A stretch of 64,000 nucleotides of DNA, from NCBI GenBank assembly GCA_038043245.1, contig JBBTCH010000002.1, positions 1 through 64,000 of the forward strand, read 5' to 3'. The stretch's first letter is position 1, and each line of letters begins with the position of its first letter. The notes beneath the pieces were generated by a model, which worked only from the letters and a program-made list of their open reading frames with translations, made no database searches and was not told the origin of the DNA. This document shows positions 37,167 through 46,317 of this stretch, piece after piece. The DNA comes from JACPFV01 sp038043245 (lineage in GTDB: Bacteria > Pseudomonadota > Gammaproteobacteria > Nevskiales > Nevskiaceae). Both the position numbers and the translations under genes were made by a program.

Positions 37167-38975
37167 TTACTTCGGCTCGCCGTAGAAGTCGTAAGCGCCA
37201 GCACCGGAGTAGGACTTCACGCGCCAACGATAGGTGCCGCTGGCGGCACTGTAGCTGACGTTCTCGTTCGAGCTGGTGGTTTCGCCACGGCCGACGATGC
37301 TCCACGAAGTACCCCCGAGCAGGCCGGTGCCTTTCTTTTCGAGGAACAGATCGAAGTCCGCACCCGACGCCGGACCGCGCAGATAACCCTTGAGCGTGCC
37401 GCCGGCATAGCTGAAGCCGGTGTCGCCCGGGTGATACGCGGTGCCGTCGCTGGCGAGGCTGCCCGAATACTTGGTGCAGTTGGTGCACGGCGCGTTGCCA
37501 CCCGGCGCGGTGGCGGTCACGGTCTTCTGCGAAGTACCGGTCTGGCCGATGGTGTCGGTAACCGTGAGAGTGACGTTGTAGCTGCCACCCGCCGCGTAAG
37601 TGCGGGAGGTCGTCACGCCGTTGCCATTACTGCCATCGCCAAACGCCCAGCCGTAGGCGGCGATGCCTTTGTCATCCGAGGACGTGCCGGCATCGAACGA
37701 ACAGGTCAGGCCGTTGCAGGAGAACGTGTAGTTGGCCTGCGGCGGGTTGTCGGTCGGCGTGCCGCCGCCGGTGTTCGCCACATACAGCAGCTTGTTCGGC
37801 GACCCGGTGCCAGCGTTGCTGAGAACGCCGCTGGTGGATTCCGAAACCAGCACGGCAGCCAGTTGCGCCGGCGTCTGACTGGGGTTGCGCGCCAGGATCA
37901 GCGCCAGCGCCCCGGCCACATGCGGGCTCGCCATCGAGGTGCCGTCAATCGTGCTGGTGGCGGTGTTGTTGGTGTACCAGGACGAAGTGATATCGGTGCC
38001 CGGCGCGAAGATGTCGAGACAGGAACCGAAGTTGGAATAGGACGTGTCACGCGAATCGGCGTTGGTGCTGGCGCCGACGGTGACCGCTTCGGCGACGCGG
38101 TTCGGTGAACCGGTGCAGGCGTCGGCGTTGTCGTTGCCGGCCGCGACCGCGTAGGCAATGCCGCTGGCGATGGAATTGCGCACTGCCGCGTCAAGCGTGG
38201 CGTCGTTGCCGCCGCCGAGCGACATGTTGACCACGGCCGGCCGCACCGCGTTGGCGGTGGTCCAGTCGATCGCGCCGATGATCCAGGAATACTGGCCTTC
38301 GCCGCCGCAGTTGAGCGCGCGCACCGGATGGATCGTGGCCTTCTTCGCCACGCCGTATACGGTACCAGTGGCGGTGCCACTGACATGGGTACCGTGACCG
38401 TTGCAGTCCGAGATATTGGCTGGATCTATCGTCACGTCACCGGTGCCGCCAAGCCCGCCTACGACACTGGCGCTTTTGCGATCGGCGAAGTTGCGTCCGG
38501 CACCGACGCGGCCGGTGAACTCGGCGTGGTTGACGTTGAGACCGGTGTCAATCACGTACACGTGCACGCCCTGTCCAGCGCTGTCGGGGTAGACGTATTT
38601 GCCATCCATCGGTCGGTTGCGCTGATCGACGCGGTCGAGACCCCAGGTCGCGCCGTTCTGCGTGGCGACAGCACTGGCGATCTGGTCCTGCGTGATCGAA
38701 GCGACCAGCGGATTCAAGGACAGCAGCGCAGCCTGCGCGGGACTGATGCGCGCGGCAAAGCCCTTCAGTGCATGCTCGTAGGACAGCAGTACGCGACCGC
38801 CGCCGACCGTGGACAACAGCGTCGTGGCCTGTTCGGCCACCGGCAATCCGTACAGAAGACTTCCCGCCACCGGCTTGTTCAGCACGACGATGTATTGGTT
38901 GGAGATATAGCGAGGCGTGGCCGCCTGCGCGCAGAAAGCGGACAGTCCCAGCACCAGAACCGAAAATAGTTTCAT
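37167..38975 (-). CDS. secreted S8 subtilisin-like serine protease with PKD and PPC domains
   Basis: A 602-residue exported protease. Signal peptide residues 1-19 (ends AQA) are followed by an I9-type inhibitory propeptide to about 105, then the proteinase-K-like catalytic domain with D143 (VIDTGLN), H194 (NGHGTHVSG) and S347 (GTSMAS). A PKD domain (~425-505) and a C-terminal pre-peptidase C-terminal-type domain (~525-602) follow; the latter is usually removed on maturation. ATG 38975 is chosen because it begins the signal peptide. It should be an extracellular scavenging protease. Confidence 0.92.
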   Translation of the reverse strand: MKLFSVLVLGLSAFCAQAATPRYISNQYIVVLNKPVAGSLLYGLPVAEQATTLLSTVGGGRVLLSYEHALKGFAARISPAQAALLSLNPLVASITQDQIASAVATQNGATWGLDRVDQRNRPMDGKYVYPDSAGQGVHVYVIDTGLNVNHAEFTGRVGAGRNFADRKSASVVGGLGGTGDVTIDPANISDCNGHGTHVSGTATGTVYGVAKKATIHPVRALNCGGEGQYSWIIGAIDWTTANAVRPAVVNMSLGGGNDATLDAAVRNSIASGIAYAVAAGNDNADACTGSPNRVAEAVTVGASTNADSRDTSYSNFGSCLDIFAPGTDITSSWYTNNTATSTIDGTSMASPHVAGALALILARNPSQTPAQLAAVLVSESTSGVLSNAGTGSPNKLLYVANTGGGTPTDNPPQANYTFSCNGLTCSFDAGTSSDDKGIAAYGWAFGDGSNGNGVTTSRTYAAGGSYNVTLTVTDTIGQTGTSQKTVTATAPGGNAPCTNCTKYSGSLASDGTAYHPGDTGFSYAGGTLKGYLRGPASGADFDLFLEKKGTGLLGGTSWSIVGRGETTSSNENVSYSAASGTYRWRVKSYSGAGAYDFYGEPK

Positions 38976-39220
38976 TAAACGCACGAATAGCCCCCAGAAG
39001 AATTTAAACGAAGCGCGCATTCTGCCTGCGAGAAAAAGCGCTGGGGGAGGTGAACTGATCGTCAGCTGCGAACTACGTCACCAAACAGTTTTGTTTACCT
39101 GAACCAGCCACCCGCTTGTAGTGTTTTAAGGCCGCTTTCGTTGGATTTTCTTCAACGGGTGTTTTATGGGCAAGGCCAAAATCGGCCAGCGACTGATTTC
39201 GATGAAGCGCTCAACGAGGG

Positions 39221-40495
39221 TCATGGCTGCTGCGTAGTCTCCGCCGTTTTATGCGGCTCATGCGGAACCCAGCCGACGGCCCACAGCATGACGAAGAAGC
39301 CGAGCACGTAGGCCACCGCCACATGCCAGCCGGACTTGATCCAGCCGCCGACGCTCTTGGCCTGCGGAAACAGGTTGGAGATTGCGACGCCCGCCGAGGA
39401 ACCGAACCAGATCATCGAGCCGCCATAGCCGACCGCGTAGGCGAGCACGCCCCAGTCGTAGCCGCCCTGATCGAGCGCGAGCTTGGTCAACGGGATGTTG
39501 TCGAACACCGAGGACAGGAAGCCGAGGCCGAAGGCGGTCTGCCACGAGGCCGTCGGCAGCGTCTCCACCGGCATCATCGAGGCGGTGGCGACCAGCGAGA
39601 TCAGAAACAGCGAGCCCTTGACCGAGGCCGGCACCACTTTCCAATCGGTTTTGGTGAACAACGCAGCGACGACAATCGCCGCCCAGACGCCGGCCGCGGG
39701 GAAATCCAGCAGCACATTGGTGACGATGGTGCCGGTGAGAATCATCAGCACCGCGATCAAACGCGGCCACTGCAGACGGTGCTGACCCTCGACGTTCGCC
39801 TGAATCGGCTGCAAGGCATGCTGCTGGCGAGCGGCAAAGAAACCGAAGAACAGCAGCGCGGGAACGGCACCGGCAAACGCATGTGTCACGTCAATCCAGG
39901 CCACGCCGTCGATCCACATCATGGTGGTGGTGGTGTCGCCAAGCACGCTGCCGGCACCGCCGGCATTGCTGGCGGCGACGATGGCGGCCAGATACCCGAT
40001 GTGCACGTTTTTCCTGAACACATGCAGGGCAATCGTGCCGCCGATCATGGCGGCGGCGATATTGTCGAGAAACGCCGACATCACGAACACTAGCGCCAGC
40101 AGTGCGAAGCCTCCGAGCCAGCCGTCCGGCAGCACGCGCGGCAGCAACTCCGGCGCTTCGGACTGCTCGAAGTGCCGTGCCAGCACCGCAAAGCCCAGCA
40201 GCAGACCGAGCAGATTCACGAGAATTGGCGCTTCGTGAATGAAATGCGTCACCGGCTTGAAGGCGCCATCGCCAAGAATCTTCATCACCAGCACCGCGAT
40301 CAGGCCGGTGAGCGCGACCTCCAGTGTCTTGTCATGGAACAGCGCCACGCCGGCCAGCGTGAGGCCGAACACCAGGAACTCCATGCGCACGCCGAAGAAC
40401 ATCATCTTCGACTGCGGCAGCGCCCAGGCGGATACGACGATGGCGGCAATCGCATAGAGGCCGAAGCTCATCAATGTCTTTTTATTCACGGTCAT
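39221..40495 (-). CDS. NhaD-like ion transporter (ArsB/NhaD superfamily)
   Basis: A 424-residue membrane protein with about 11-12 helices. Segments FVMSAFLDNIAAAMIGGT and ASNAGGAGSVLGDTTTTMMW match the two conserved membrane regions of NhaD-type Na+/H+ antiporters and related citrate/arsenite transporters. A second repeat-like half carries SSVFDNIPLTKLAL. Sodium/proton exchange is the best guess; substrate cannot be proven. It is divergent from the MBOAT gene with 49 bases between starts. Confidence 0.82.
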   Translation of the reverse strand: MTVNKKTLMSFGLYAIAAIVVSAWALPQSKMMFFGVRMEFLVFGLTLAGVALFHDKTLEVALTGLIAVLVMKILGDGAFKPVTHFIHEAPILVNLLGLLLGFAVLARHFEQSEAPELLPRVLPDGWLGGFALLALVFVMSAFLDNIAAAMIGGTIALHVFRKNVHIGYLAAIVAASNAGGAGSVLGDTTTTMMWIDGVAWIDVTHAFAGAVPALLFFGFFAARQQHALQPIQANVEGQHRLQWPRLIAVLMILTGTIVTNVLLDFPAAGVWAAIVVAALFTKTDWKVVPASVKGSLFLISLVATASMMPVETLPTASWQTAFGLGFLSSVFDNIPLTKLALDQGGYDWGVLAYAVGYGGSMIWFGSSAGVAISNLFPQAKSVGGWIKSGWHVAVAYVLGFFVMLWAVGWVPHEPHKTAETTQQP

Positions 40496-40544
40496 GTCCT
40501 AAACTGACTAAACCGCATGATAACGACCCAATAAAAGCGCCGGC

Positions 40545-41957
40545 ATGTCCTTCACTGCCTGGTATTACCCGTTTTATCTGGCCGCCGTCGTGCTGCTGTA
40601 CTGGCGCTTGCCGGCGCGCGGCCGCACCTGGCTGCTGCTGGTCGCTTCGTATGTTTTCTATGGCACCTGGGACGCGCGCTTTCTCGCCCTGATCGGCTTC
40701 ACCACGCTGGTGGATTTCTACTGCGTCGGCGCGATGGAAGATGCCGACCGCGCGGACCACAGCGAGCGGCGCCGGTGGTTCCTGTGGCTCAGCATCGTCA
40801 GCAATCTATCGGTGCTGTTCTTTTTCAAGTACTTCAACTTTTTCATCGAATCGGCGCAGGCGCTGCTCGCTACCGCCGGCCTGCCCACCGAGCGCAGCAC
40901 GCTCAACATCCTGTTGCCGGTGGGCATCTCGTTCTACACCTTCCAGTCCATCGCCTACTCGGTGGATGTCTATCGCCGCCAGATCCATGCCTGCCGCGAC
41001 CTGCCGCTGTTCGCGGTCTACATCGCCTACTTTCCGCAGCTGGTGGCCGGCCCGATCGAACGCGCGCGCAGCCTGCTGCCGCAGCTCGAACGCGCGGCGG
41101 TGTTCAGCCCCGAGGATCTGCATGTCGGCCTGCGCCTGATCCTGGTCGGCTTCTTCAAGAAGCTGTTCGTCGCCAATAACTGCGCGCTGATCGCCAACTA
41201 TGCGTTCGCCTTGCCCGCACCGAGCGCCGGCTGGGTGGCGCTCGGCGCGCTCGCCTTCGCCTTCCAGATCTATGGCGACTTCTCCGGCTACACCGACATC
41301 GCCCGTGGCTCGGCGCGGCTGCTCGGCATTCACCTCACCGACAATTTTCGCTTCCCCTACTCGGCGCGCGGCCCGTCGGATTTCTGGCAGCGCTGGCATA
41401 TCAGCCTGTCGTCGTGGTTTCGCGACTACCTCTACATCCCGCTCGGCGGCAACCGCTTTGGCAATCTCATCACGTTGCGCAACCTATTCCTGACCATGTT
41501 GATCGCCGGCCTCTGGCACGGCGCGACCTGGATGTTTGTGCTGTGGGGCGCGTACCACGGCGCGCTGCTGGTGCTGTACCGGGTGACGCCGCCGCTGGCG
41601 CAGCTGGAAGCCGCCGACGGCTGGGCGAAAACCCTTTCGATCCCGACGATGTTTCTGCTCACGCTGCTCGGCTGGATCATCTTCCGCTCTGCCGACGCCG
41701 ACATGCTGGCGCGCATGCTCGGCGGCCTGTCCGATTGGGCGGGCACGACTTGGGTTGACCTCAAAGGCCCGACACGCTGGATCGCCCTGCACGTTCTGCC
41801 GCTGTGGCTGTTGCAGTTCGTCACCCGCAAGGCCCAGGACGAATCCGCGCTCGATGGCGTACCCGCGCCGCTGCGCGGCCTGCTCTACTGGTTCCTGTTC
41901 ATGCTCACCGTCTCGTGCATCACGATTGATGTCGAGTTCATCTACTTCCAGTTCTAA
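40545..41957 (+). CDS. MBOAT-family membrane O-acyltransferase (AlgI-like)
   Basis: A 470-residue polytopic protein of the membrane-bound O-acyltransferase family. The segments YFPQLVAGPIERA, DFSGYTDIARGSARLLG and SDFWQRWHISLSSWFRDYLYIPLGG are AlgI/DltB signatures. The likely catalytic histidine is H325 in AGLWHGATW. It should transfer acetyl or acyl groups across the inner membrane onto a polysaccharide or glycan. Its stop shares one base with the start of an SGNH-like gene, the usual arrangement where MBOAT works with a periplasmic partner. Confidence 0.88.
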   Translation: MSFTAWYYPFYLAAVVLLYWRLPARGRTWLLLVASYVFYGTWDARFLALIGFTTLVDFYCVGAMEDADRADHSERRRWFLWLSIVSNLSVLFFFKYFNFFIESAQALLATAGLPTERSTLNILLPVGISFYTFQSIAYSVDVYRRQIHACRDLPLFAVYIAYFPQLVAGPIERARSLLPQLERAAVFSPEDLHVGLRLILVGFFKKLFVANNCALIANYAFALPAPSAGWVALGALAFAFQIYGDFSGYTDIARGSARLLGIHLTDNFRFPYSARGPSDFWQRWHISLSSWFRDYLYIPLGGNRFGNLITLRNLFLTMLIAGLWHGATWMFVLWGAYHGALLVLYRVTPPLAQLEAADGWAKTLSIPTMFLLTLLGWIIFRSADADMLARMLGGLSDWAGTTWVDLKGPTRWIALHVLPLWLLQFVTRKAQDESALDGVPAPLRGLLYWFLFMLTVSCITIDVEFIYFQF

Positions 41958-43009
41958 TGCGCCTGTTCAGCAAAGCGTTCCTGATCGCCGTCGGCCTCTG
42001 GGCATTTCTGGAAGCCGGCGCGCATGTGTTTTTCGCCGACGGCATCCTCGGCCGCTTTGACTACGGTTATCACCCGACCGCCGGCTGGTTCGAGTTTGAC
42101 GATCGCACCGAGCTGCGCCGCGTCGGCGGCGCGCGCTTCCGCCCGCAGACCGTTCCCAAACCCAAACCCGTCGGCAGCGCGCGGGTCTTCGTCGTGGGCG
42201 GCTCGGTGCCGCGCGGGCAGGCGCTGGAGACGGCGTATCCCTACAAACTCGGCGAGGCGCTCGGCGGTGCGGAAAGCTACAACCTCGGCATTCCCGGCTA
42301 CGGCAGCGTGCGCAGCCTGATCCTGATGAAGCAGGCGCTGCGCCACGATCCGGATGTGCTGATCCTGCATCTGCACGCCGGCAACGAATACGAGGATGAA
42401 CTGGACTGGAAGCGCGCCGAGGACTTCGATTCCTGGCATCCGCGCAACTGGCTGTTCAAGAGTTTCACCATCGCGCGGCTGTACGAACTGAAACAGGAGC
42501 AGATGTACTGGAAATGGCTGCCGACGGAAATCCGTGAACAGGCCATGGTGCACGACGAGATGGCGCGCATCGCCGAGCAGATCCGCGATCCGAATTCACC
42601 GCTTGAGCAGCGATGGCAGAAACGCATCGCCCGCAACACCGAACGCGCCGTGGACCTGGCCCTGTGCAACGGCGTGCCACTGGTGCTGGTGCTACCCACC
42701 CTTCTCGACCGCAAGGCGGGCTACGTCTTCGACGACGGCGGCCTCGGCGCGCTGGCGCACGGACTCGTCAAACGCCCCGGCGTGACCGCTTATTGGCCAG
42801 CGGACGACCTGCGCAAACTCACGCCAGAAGCAATTGATCCGCTGTTCTTCCGCGACGGCACTCACATGTATCCGCCCGGTCACGCCTTCGTCGGGCAGAA
42901 GCTGGCACCCGTGGTGCAACAGGCCCTGAAGTCACGCGCTCAACTGGAGCGCCAGCATTCGATTACAGAGTGCGAACAGACACTGGGAATACTGACGCCG
43001 GAGGATTAG
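41957..43009 (+). CDS. SGNH-hydrolase-like partner of the MBOAT acyltransferase
   Basis: A 350-residue protein with an N-terminal membrane anchor or signal (residues 4-27). The SGNH nucleophile motif appears as VVGGSVPRG with S83, and the C-terminal D-x-x-H block as DGTHMYPPGH with D300 and H303. These sit where AlgX/AlgJ or PatB-like O-acetyltransferases have them. With the overlapping MBOAT gene it likely forms a two-protein acyl-relay. The target polymer is unknown; no polysaccharide synthesis genes are nearby. Confidence 0.72.
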   Translation: MRLFSKAFLIAVGLWAFLEAGAHVFFADGILGRFDYGYHPTAGWFEFDDRTELRRVGGARFRPQTVPKPKPVGSARVFVVGGSVPRGQALETAYPYKLGEALGGAESYNLGIPGYGSVRSLILMKQALRHDPDVLILHLHAGNEYEDELDWKRAEDFDSWHPRNWLFKSFTIARLYELKQEQMYWKWLPTEIREQAMVHDEMARIAEQIRDPNSPLEQRWQKRIARNTERAVDLALCNGVPLVLVLPTLLDRKAGYVFDDGGLGALAHGLVKRPGVTAYWPADDLRKLTPEAIDPLFFRDGTHMYPPGHAFVGQKLAPVVQQALKSRAQLERQHSITECEQTLGILTPED

Positions 43010-43091
43010 CCCGGAATCACGCCACCTGTTTCGGCAGCGTCTGACAAACAAATGGCGCTAGCCGCGCCGCGGCGGATGCATCATCCGGCGG

Positions 43092-43559
43092 CTATTCCAG
43101 CAGACTCCGTAACATCCACGCCGTCTTTTCGTGCACCTGCAGGCGCTGGGTCAACAGGTCAGCGGTCGGTTCGTCACTGGCTTTGTCCGCCAGCGGGAAC
43201 ACCGAGCGTGCAGTGCGCGCACAGGCTTCGTGACCTTTGACCAACAAACGCACCATCTCCATCGCTTCAGGCACGCCGGCGGTTTCTTCGATGGAGCTGA
43301 GTTTGGCGTATTCGGCATAGGTGCCCGGCGCCGGAAAACCCAATGCGCGAATGCGCTCGGCGACCAGATCCACCGCCAGTGCGGCTTCGGTGTAATGCGT
43401 CTCGAACATCAGGTGCAGGGTGTTGAACATCGGCCCCGTCACGTTCCAGTGAAAGTTGTGGGTCTTGAGATACAGCGTGTATTCGTCGGCCAGCAGCTTG
43501 GACAAGCCGTCGGCGATGGCCTTGCGCTGGGCCTTCTCGATGCCGATGTCTATTTTCAT
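43092..43559 (-). CDS. dps: Dps family DNA-binding/iron-storage protein
   Basis: A 155-residue miniferritin. Family segments THNFHWNVTGPMFNTLH and the FETHYTEAALAVDLVAERIRALG helix hold the inter-subunit ferroxidase ligands (H, H, D, E). Dps dodecamers oxidise Fe(II) with peroxide and protect DNA in stationary phase. It lacks a long basic N-terminal tail, so direct DNA binding may be weak. Confidence 0.93.
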   Translation of the reverse strand: MKIDIGIEKAQRKAIADGLSKLLADEYTLYLKTHNFHWNVTGPMFNTLHLMFETHYTEAALAVDLVAERIRALGFPAPGTYAEYAKLSSIEETAGVPEAMEMVRLLVKGHEACARTARSVFPLADKASDEPTADLLTQRLQVHEKTAWMLRSLLE

Positions 43560-43668
43560 TTCAGGTCTCCGGATATACGGCAGAGATTAGGCGCTGTGCG
43601 CGCGCAAGTGAAATGAATTGTGGCTAACGGCGCGATTGCCTCGGGCAATCGGGCTGATCGTGATGCGA

Positions 43669-44613
43669 TCAATCCCCGCGCTTGCTCTTGCGGTAATGCC
43701 CGAAAATATCGTTGAGATCACGCTTCGGCTTCCAACCGAAGGTCTCGGCGAAATGCGAGCCGTCGAGAATCACCGGGTACTTGAAGTAGTTGATCAGGTA
43801 CGGCGGGAAAAAGGCGTTCCAGTTGAGCGCACTCGAGATCATCCTCGGCAGCGAAGGCGGCACCGACGGGATCGGCAGCGCCACGCAGCCGCACTGCTTG
43901 ACCGCTTCCTGGAACGGCACCCAATCTTCCGGCGCAACGTTGTAGATGCCGGGACGGTTCTGCTCGAAGGCGACGACGTGCGCATCAGCCATGTCATCCA
44001 CGTGCAGAAACTGCATCAGCGGCGAGAATCCCGCGAGCACCGGCGCCACCGGCCGCGACAGCAGGATCGACATGCTGTTCTTGACGCCGGGCCCGAGCAC
44101 GTTGCACGGCCGCAGGATGGTGATGTGCAGTTCCGGGTGTTTCCACAGGTAGATGCTGGCAAGGTTCTCCAGCTCGACCGAATCCACCAGGTCCTGCGTG
44201 ATCTCGCTCGCCTTCAGCGGTGTGTCCTCGTCCAGCAGCGCCGGGTTGTAGGCGCTGGCGCCGTAGACGTAATACGTCGAGTGGATCATCACCTGCTTGA
44301 CGTAATACTTGCGGCACAGATCGAGCAGACGCTTGGTGCCGAGCACGTTGGCGTTGTAGCGCATGTCGCGGGTCTTCTCGTGCGCGAAGATGCGGCCGAG
44401 GTGGATCACCGCGTCGATCTTGTGGTGGTTGAAGATGTCCTCGAAACCACGCTTGTGCATGTCCACCTGATAGCTCGGCACGCCGGCGTCGGTCTCGACC
44501 TTGCGGCGAAAATCCACCGCCACCACGTTGACCTTGCCGTGCAGCCGCGCGATCACGCGCTTGGCCAGCGAACCGGCAGCGCCGGTGACAAGCACGGTTT
44601 TCTTGTCGGGCAT
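43669..44613 (-). CDS. NAD-dependent epimerase/dehydratase family protein
   Basis: A 314-residue extended SDR. The N-terminal cofactor motif is VTGAAGSLAKR and the mid-sequence catalytic Ser/Tyr region reads HSTYYVYGA; the YxxxK lysine is not in its usual place, so the active site is atypical. Substrate unknown. Its ATG (44613) shares one base with the acyltransferase stop, so the two genes are co-translated; a longer in-frame reading upstream lies inside the acyltransferase gene and is discarded. A role in lipid or sterol-like metabolism is a guess from context. Confidence 0.8.
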   Translation of the reverse strand: MPDKKTVLVTGAAGSLAKRVIARLHGKVNVVAVDFRRKVETDAGVPSYQVDMHKRGFEDIFNHHKIDAVIHLGRIFAHEKTRDMRYNANVLGTKRLLDLCRKYYVKQVMIHSTYYVYGASAYNPALLDEDTPLKASEITQDLVDSVELENLASIYLWKHPELHITILRPCNVLGPGVKNSMSILLSRPVAPVLAGFSPLMQFLHVDDMADAHVVAFEQNRPGIYNVAPEDWVPFQEAVKQCGCVALPIPSVPPSLPRMISSALNWNAFFPPYLINYFKYPVILDGSHFAETFGWKPKRDLNDIFGHYRKSKRGD

Positions 44614-45461
44614 CAATAGATCTTCGTGCGTTCCGCCAAACCCTTGTCGATGAGCTTGCGGATCTCGTCCTTGACCTGCTCGACGCGTTCGGTCACCTGC
44701 GCTTCGGTGAGCTTGCCGTCCTTGAAATGGATCGGCTCGCCGAAGTTCAGGTAAACCCGCGCCGGCAGCGGGATCAGCGGCGCGACCGGCGCATAAGGGA
44801 TGCCCAGCAGTTTTGCCAGTGGCGCGATGTTGTAGAGCGAGGGCATGGTCTCTTCGCAGCCGACCACGCCGCAAGGGATGATCGGCGTCTTGTGGGTCAT
44901 CGCCAGATGGACGAAGCCGTTGCCGAAACGCTGCAGCTGATAGCGGTCCTTGTACAACTTGCCGGAACCGCGGACGCCCTCGGGGAACACCAGGATCGCC
45001 TCGTCGCGCTCCAGCATGCGCGAGCAGTTGACCGGGTCGCCGATGACGCCGCCGACCGAGTTCATCAGATTGCCGAGCCAGGGCACCGTCGGGAAGAAGC
45101 GCTCGATCATGCCGCGCGCATAACGCGGCGCATCGTGGTTGGTGGCCAGCGCGTAGCCGATCAGCACACCGTCCATCGGCAATTGCCCGGAGTGATTGGG
45201 CACCACCAGCACCCGCCCTTTCTTCGGGATGTTTTCCAGTCCGTGCGCGGTCACGCGAAAATATTTTTCGTACAGCCACTTGATCACGGCGACGCCGAGT
45301 TTGGCGGTGCCTTCGTTGTAACCCCAGGGGTCGTAGCCAAAACTGCCGACCGGTTTCGGCATCTTGGCGAACAGCTCTTCGATTTCGGGGCTGACGGCCT
45401 GCTCCGCCAGTCTGGACGGCGACAAGCCGCGGAGTCCCTCGACGAGCTGGGCGAGTTGCAT
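44613..45461 (-). CDS. PlsC-like lysophospholipid acyltransferase
   Basis: A 282-residue 1-acyl-glycerol-3-phosphate acyltransferase-like protein. The catalytic NHxxxxD-type block reads NHSGQLPMDG, with a longer H-D gap than in PlsC, and the acceptor-binding motif is FPEGVRG. This variant spacing is seen in a subfamily often annotated as acyltransferases of unknown substrate, sometimes next to NAD-dependent epimerases as here. It should act at the inner membrane surface. Confidence 0.83.
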   Translation of the reverse strand: MQLAQLVEGLRGLSPSRLAEQAVSPEIEELFAKMPKPVGSFGYDPWGYNEGTAKLGVAVIKWLYEKYFRVTAHGLENIPKKGRVLVVPNHSGQLPMDGVLIGYALATNHDAPRYARGMIERFFPTVPWLGNLMNSVGGVIGDPVNCSRMLERDEAILVFPEGVRGSGKLYKDRYQLQRFGNGFVHLAMTHKTPIIPCGVVGCEETMPSLYNIAPLAKLLGIPYAPVAPLIPLPARVYLNFGEPIHFKDGKLTEAQVTERVEQVKDEIRKLIDKGLAERTKIY

Positions 45462-45497
45462 CAGGAGACCGTCGCCGCGGCTAAACCGGACCGCCGA

Positions 45498-45851
45498 TCA
45501 GACGGAAAACGAATTACCGCAACCGCAGGTGGTGCTGGCGTTCGGGTTACGGATGACGAACTGCGCACCCTGCACGTCTTCCTTGTAATCGATTTCGCCG
45601 CCGGTGAGATATTGCAGGCTCATCGGATCCACCAGCAACTGCACGCCGAGTTTCTCGACCACGGTGTCATCGGTCTCAACGTCCTTCTCGAACTTGAAGC
45701 CGTACTGGAACCCGGAGCAGCCGCCGCCGGTGACGAACACGCGCAGTTTCTGCTCGTGGTCCTGTTCTTCATCGAGCAGCGCCCGCACTTTGAGCGCGGC
45801 CGACTCGGTGAAGATCACCGAAGGCGGTGCCGCGGCGGCGGGCGTGGTCAT
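45498..45851 (-). CDS. erpA: iron-sulfur cluster insertion protein ErpA
   Basis: A 117-residue A-type carrier that delivers Fe-S clusters to apoproteins, including complex I components in other bacteria. The three conserved cysteines are present: GGGCSGFQY and the C-terminal CGCG. The ATG shares one base with the bactofilin stop. Its presence in a genome with a 13-gene nuo operon fits a need for cluster delivery, but the genes are not linked. Confidence 0.96.
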   Translation of the reverse strand: MTTPAAAAPPSVIFTESAALKVRALLDEEQDHEQKLRVFVTGGGCSGFQYGFKFEKDVETDDTVVEKLGVQLLVDPMSLQYLTGGEIDYKEDVQGAQFVIRNPNASTTCGCGNSFSV

Positions 45852-46315
45852 CAGGCCAGGCTTTTGATGCGGGCTTCGGCGCTGATGCCCTCGATGCGCG
45901 CGTCATTCAGCGCACGCGGCGCTGCCATGGAGTCATCGCCTTCATGCACCAGCTGGCCGTTGATCACGGCGCCGCTCATCATCTCGATGTTCTTGTAATA
46001 GACGCTGCCGGAGATGCGGGCGCGCGCACCGAGCGACAGGTTTTCGCTCGACACCACGTCGCCCTGCACCAGACCATTGAGCACGATCTTCGGTGCGCGC
46101 ACGTCACCTTCGACGATGCCGGCTTCGCTGACCGACAGGGTCGCGCCCTTGTCCGAAGTGGCGATGACTTTGCCGATGATCTTGCCGTCCACATGCAGGC
46201 CGCCGGAGAAACGCACATCGCCCAGCACTTCGGTCTGTCGACCGATCAGGGTATCGACCGAGGAACTGCCGCTGCTGCTGCCGGGGGATTCACCAGTCCA
46301 GAAATTCTTGGCCAT
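45851..46315 (-). CDS. bactofilin-type polymer-forming protein
   Basis: A 154-residue protein with a central beta-helical DUF583/bactofilin domain, shown by repeated V-x-G and I-x-G patterns (FSGGLHVDGKIIGKV, GIVEGDVRAPKIVLNGLVQGDV). Bactofilins form filaments linked to the inner membrane and position cell-wall enzymes. ATG 46315 is chosen because AGGAG sits eight bases upstream; TTG 46321 is an alternative. The gene starts two bases after the upstream stop. Confidence 0.9.
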   Translation of the reverse strand: MAKNFWTGESPGSSSGSSSVDTLIGRQTEVLGDVRFSGGLHVDGKIIGKVIATSDKGATLSVSEAGIVEGDVRAPKIVLNGLVQGDVVSSENLSLGARARISGSVYYKNIEMMSGAVINGQLVHEGDDSMAAPRALNDARIEGISAEARIKSLA

Positions 46316-46317
46316 GT

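Noticed and set aside
43010..43091. Possible hairpin between the SGNH-like gene and dps
   Set aside because: The arms (CGGATG and CATCCG) are short and lack a T-tract, so it was not called a terminator.
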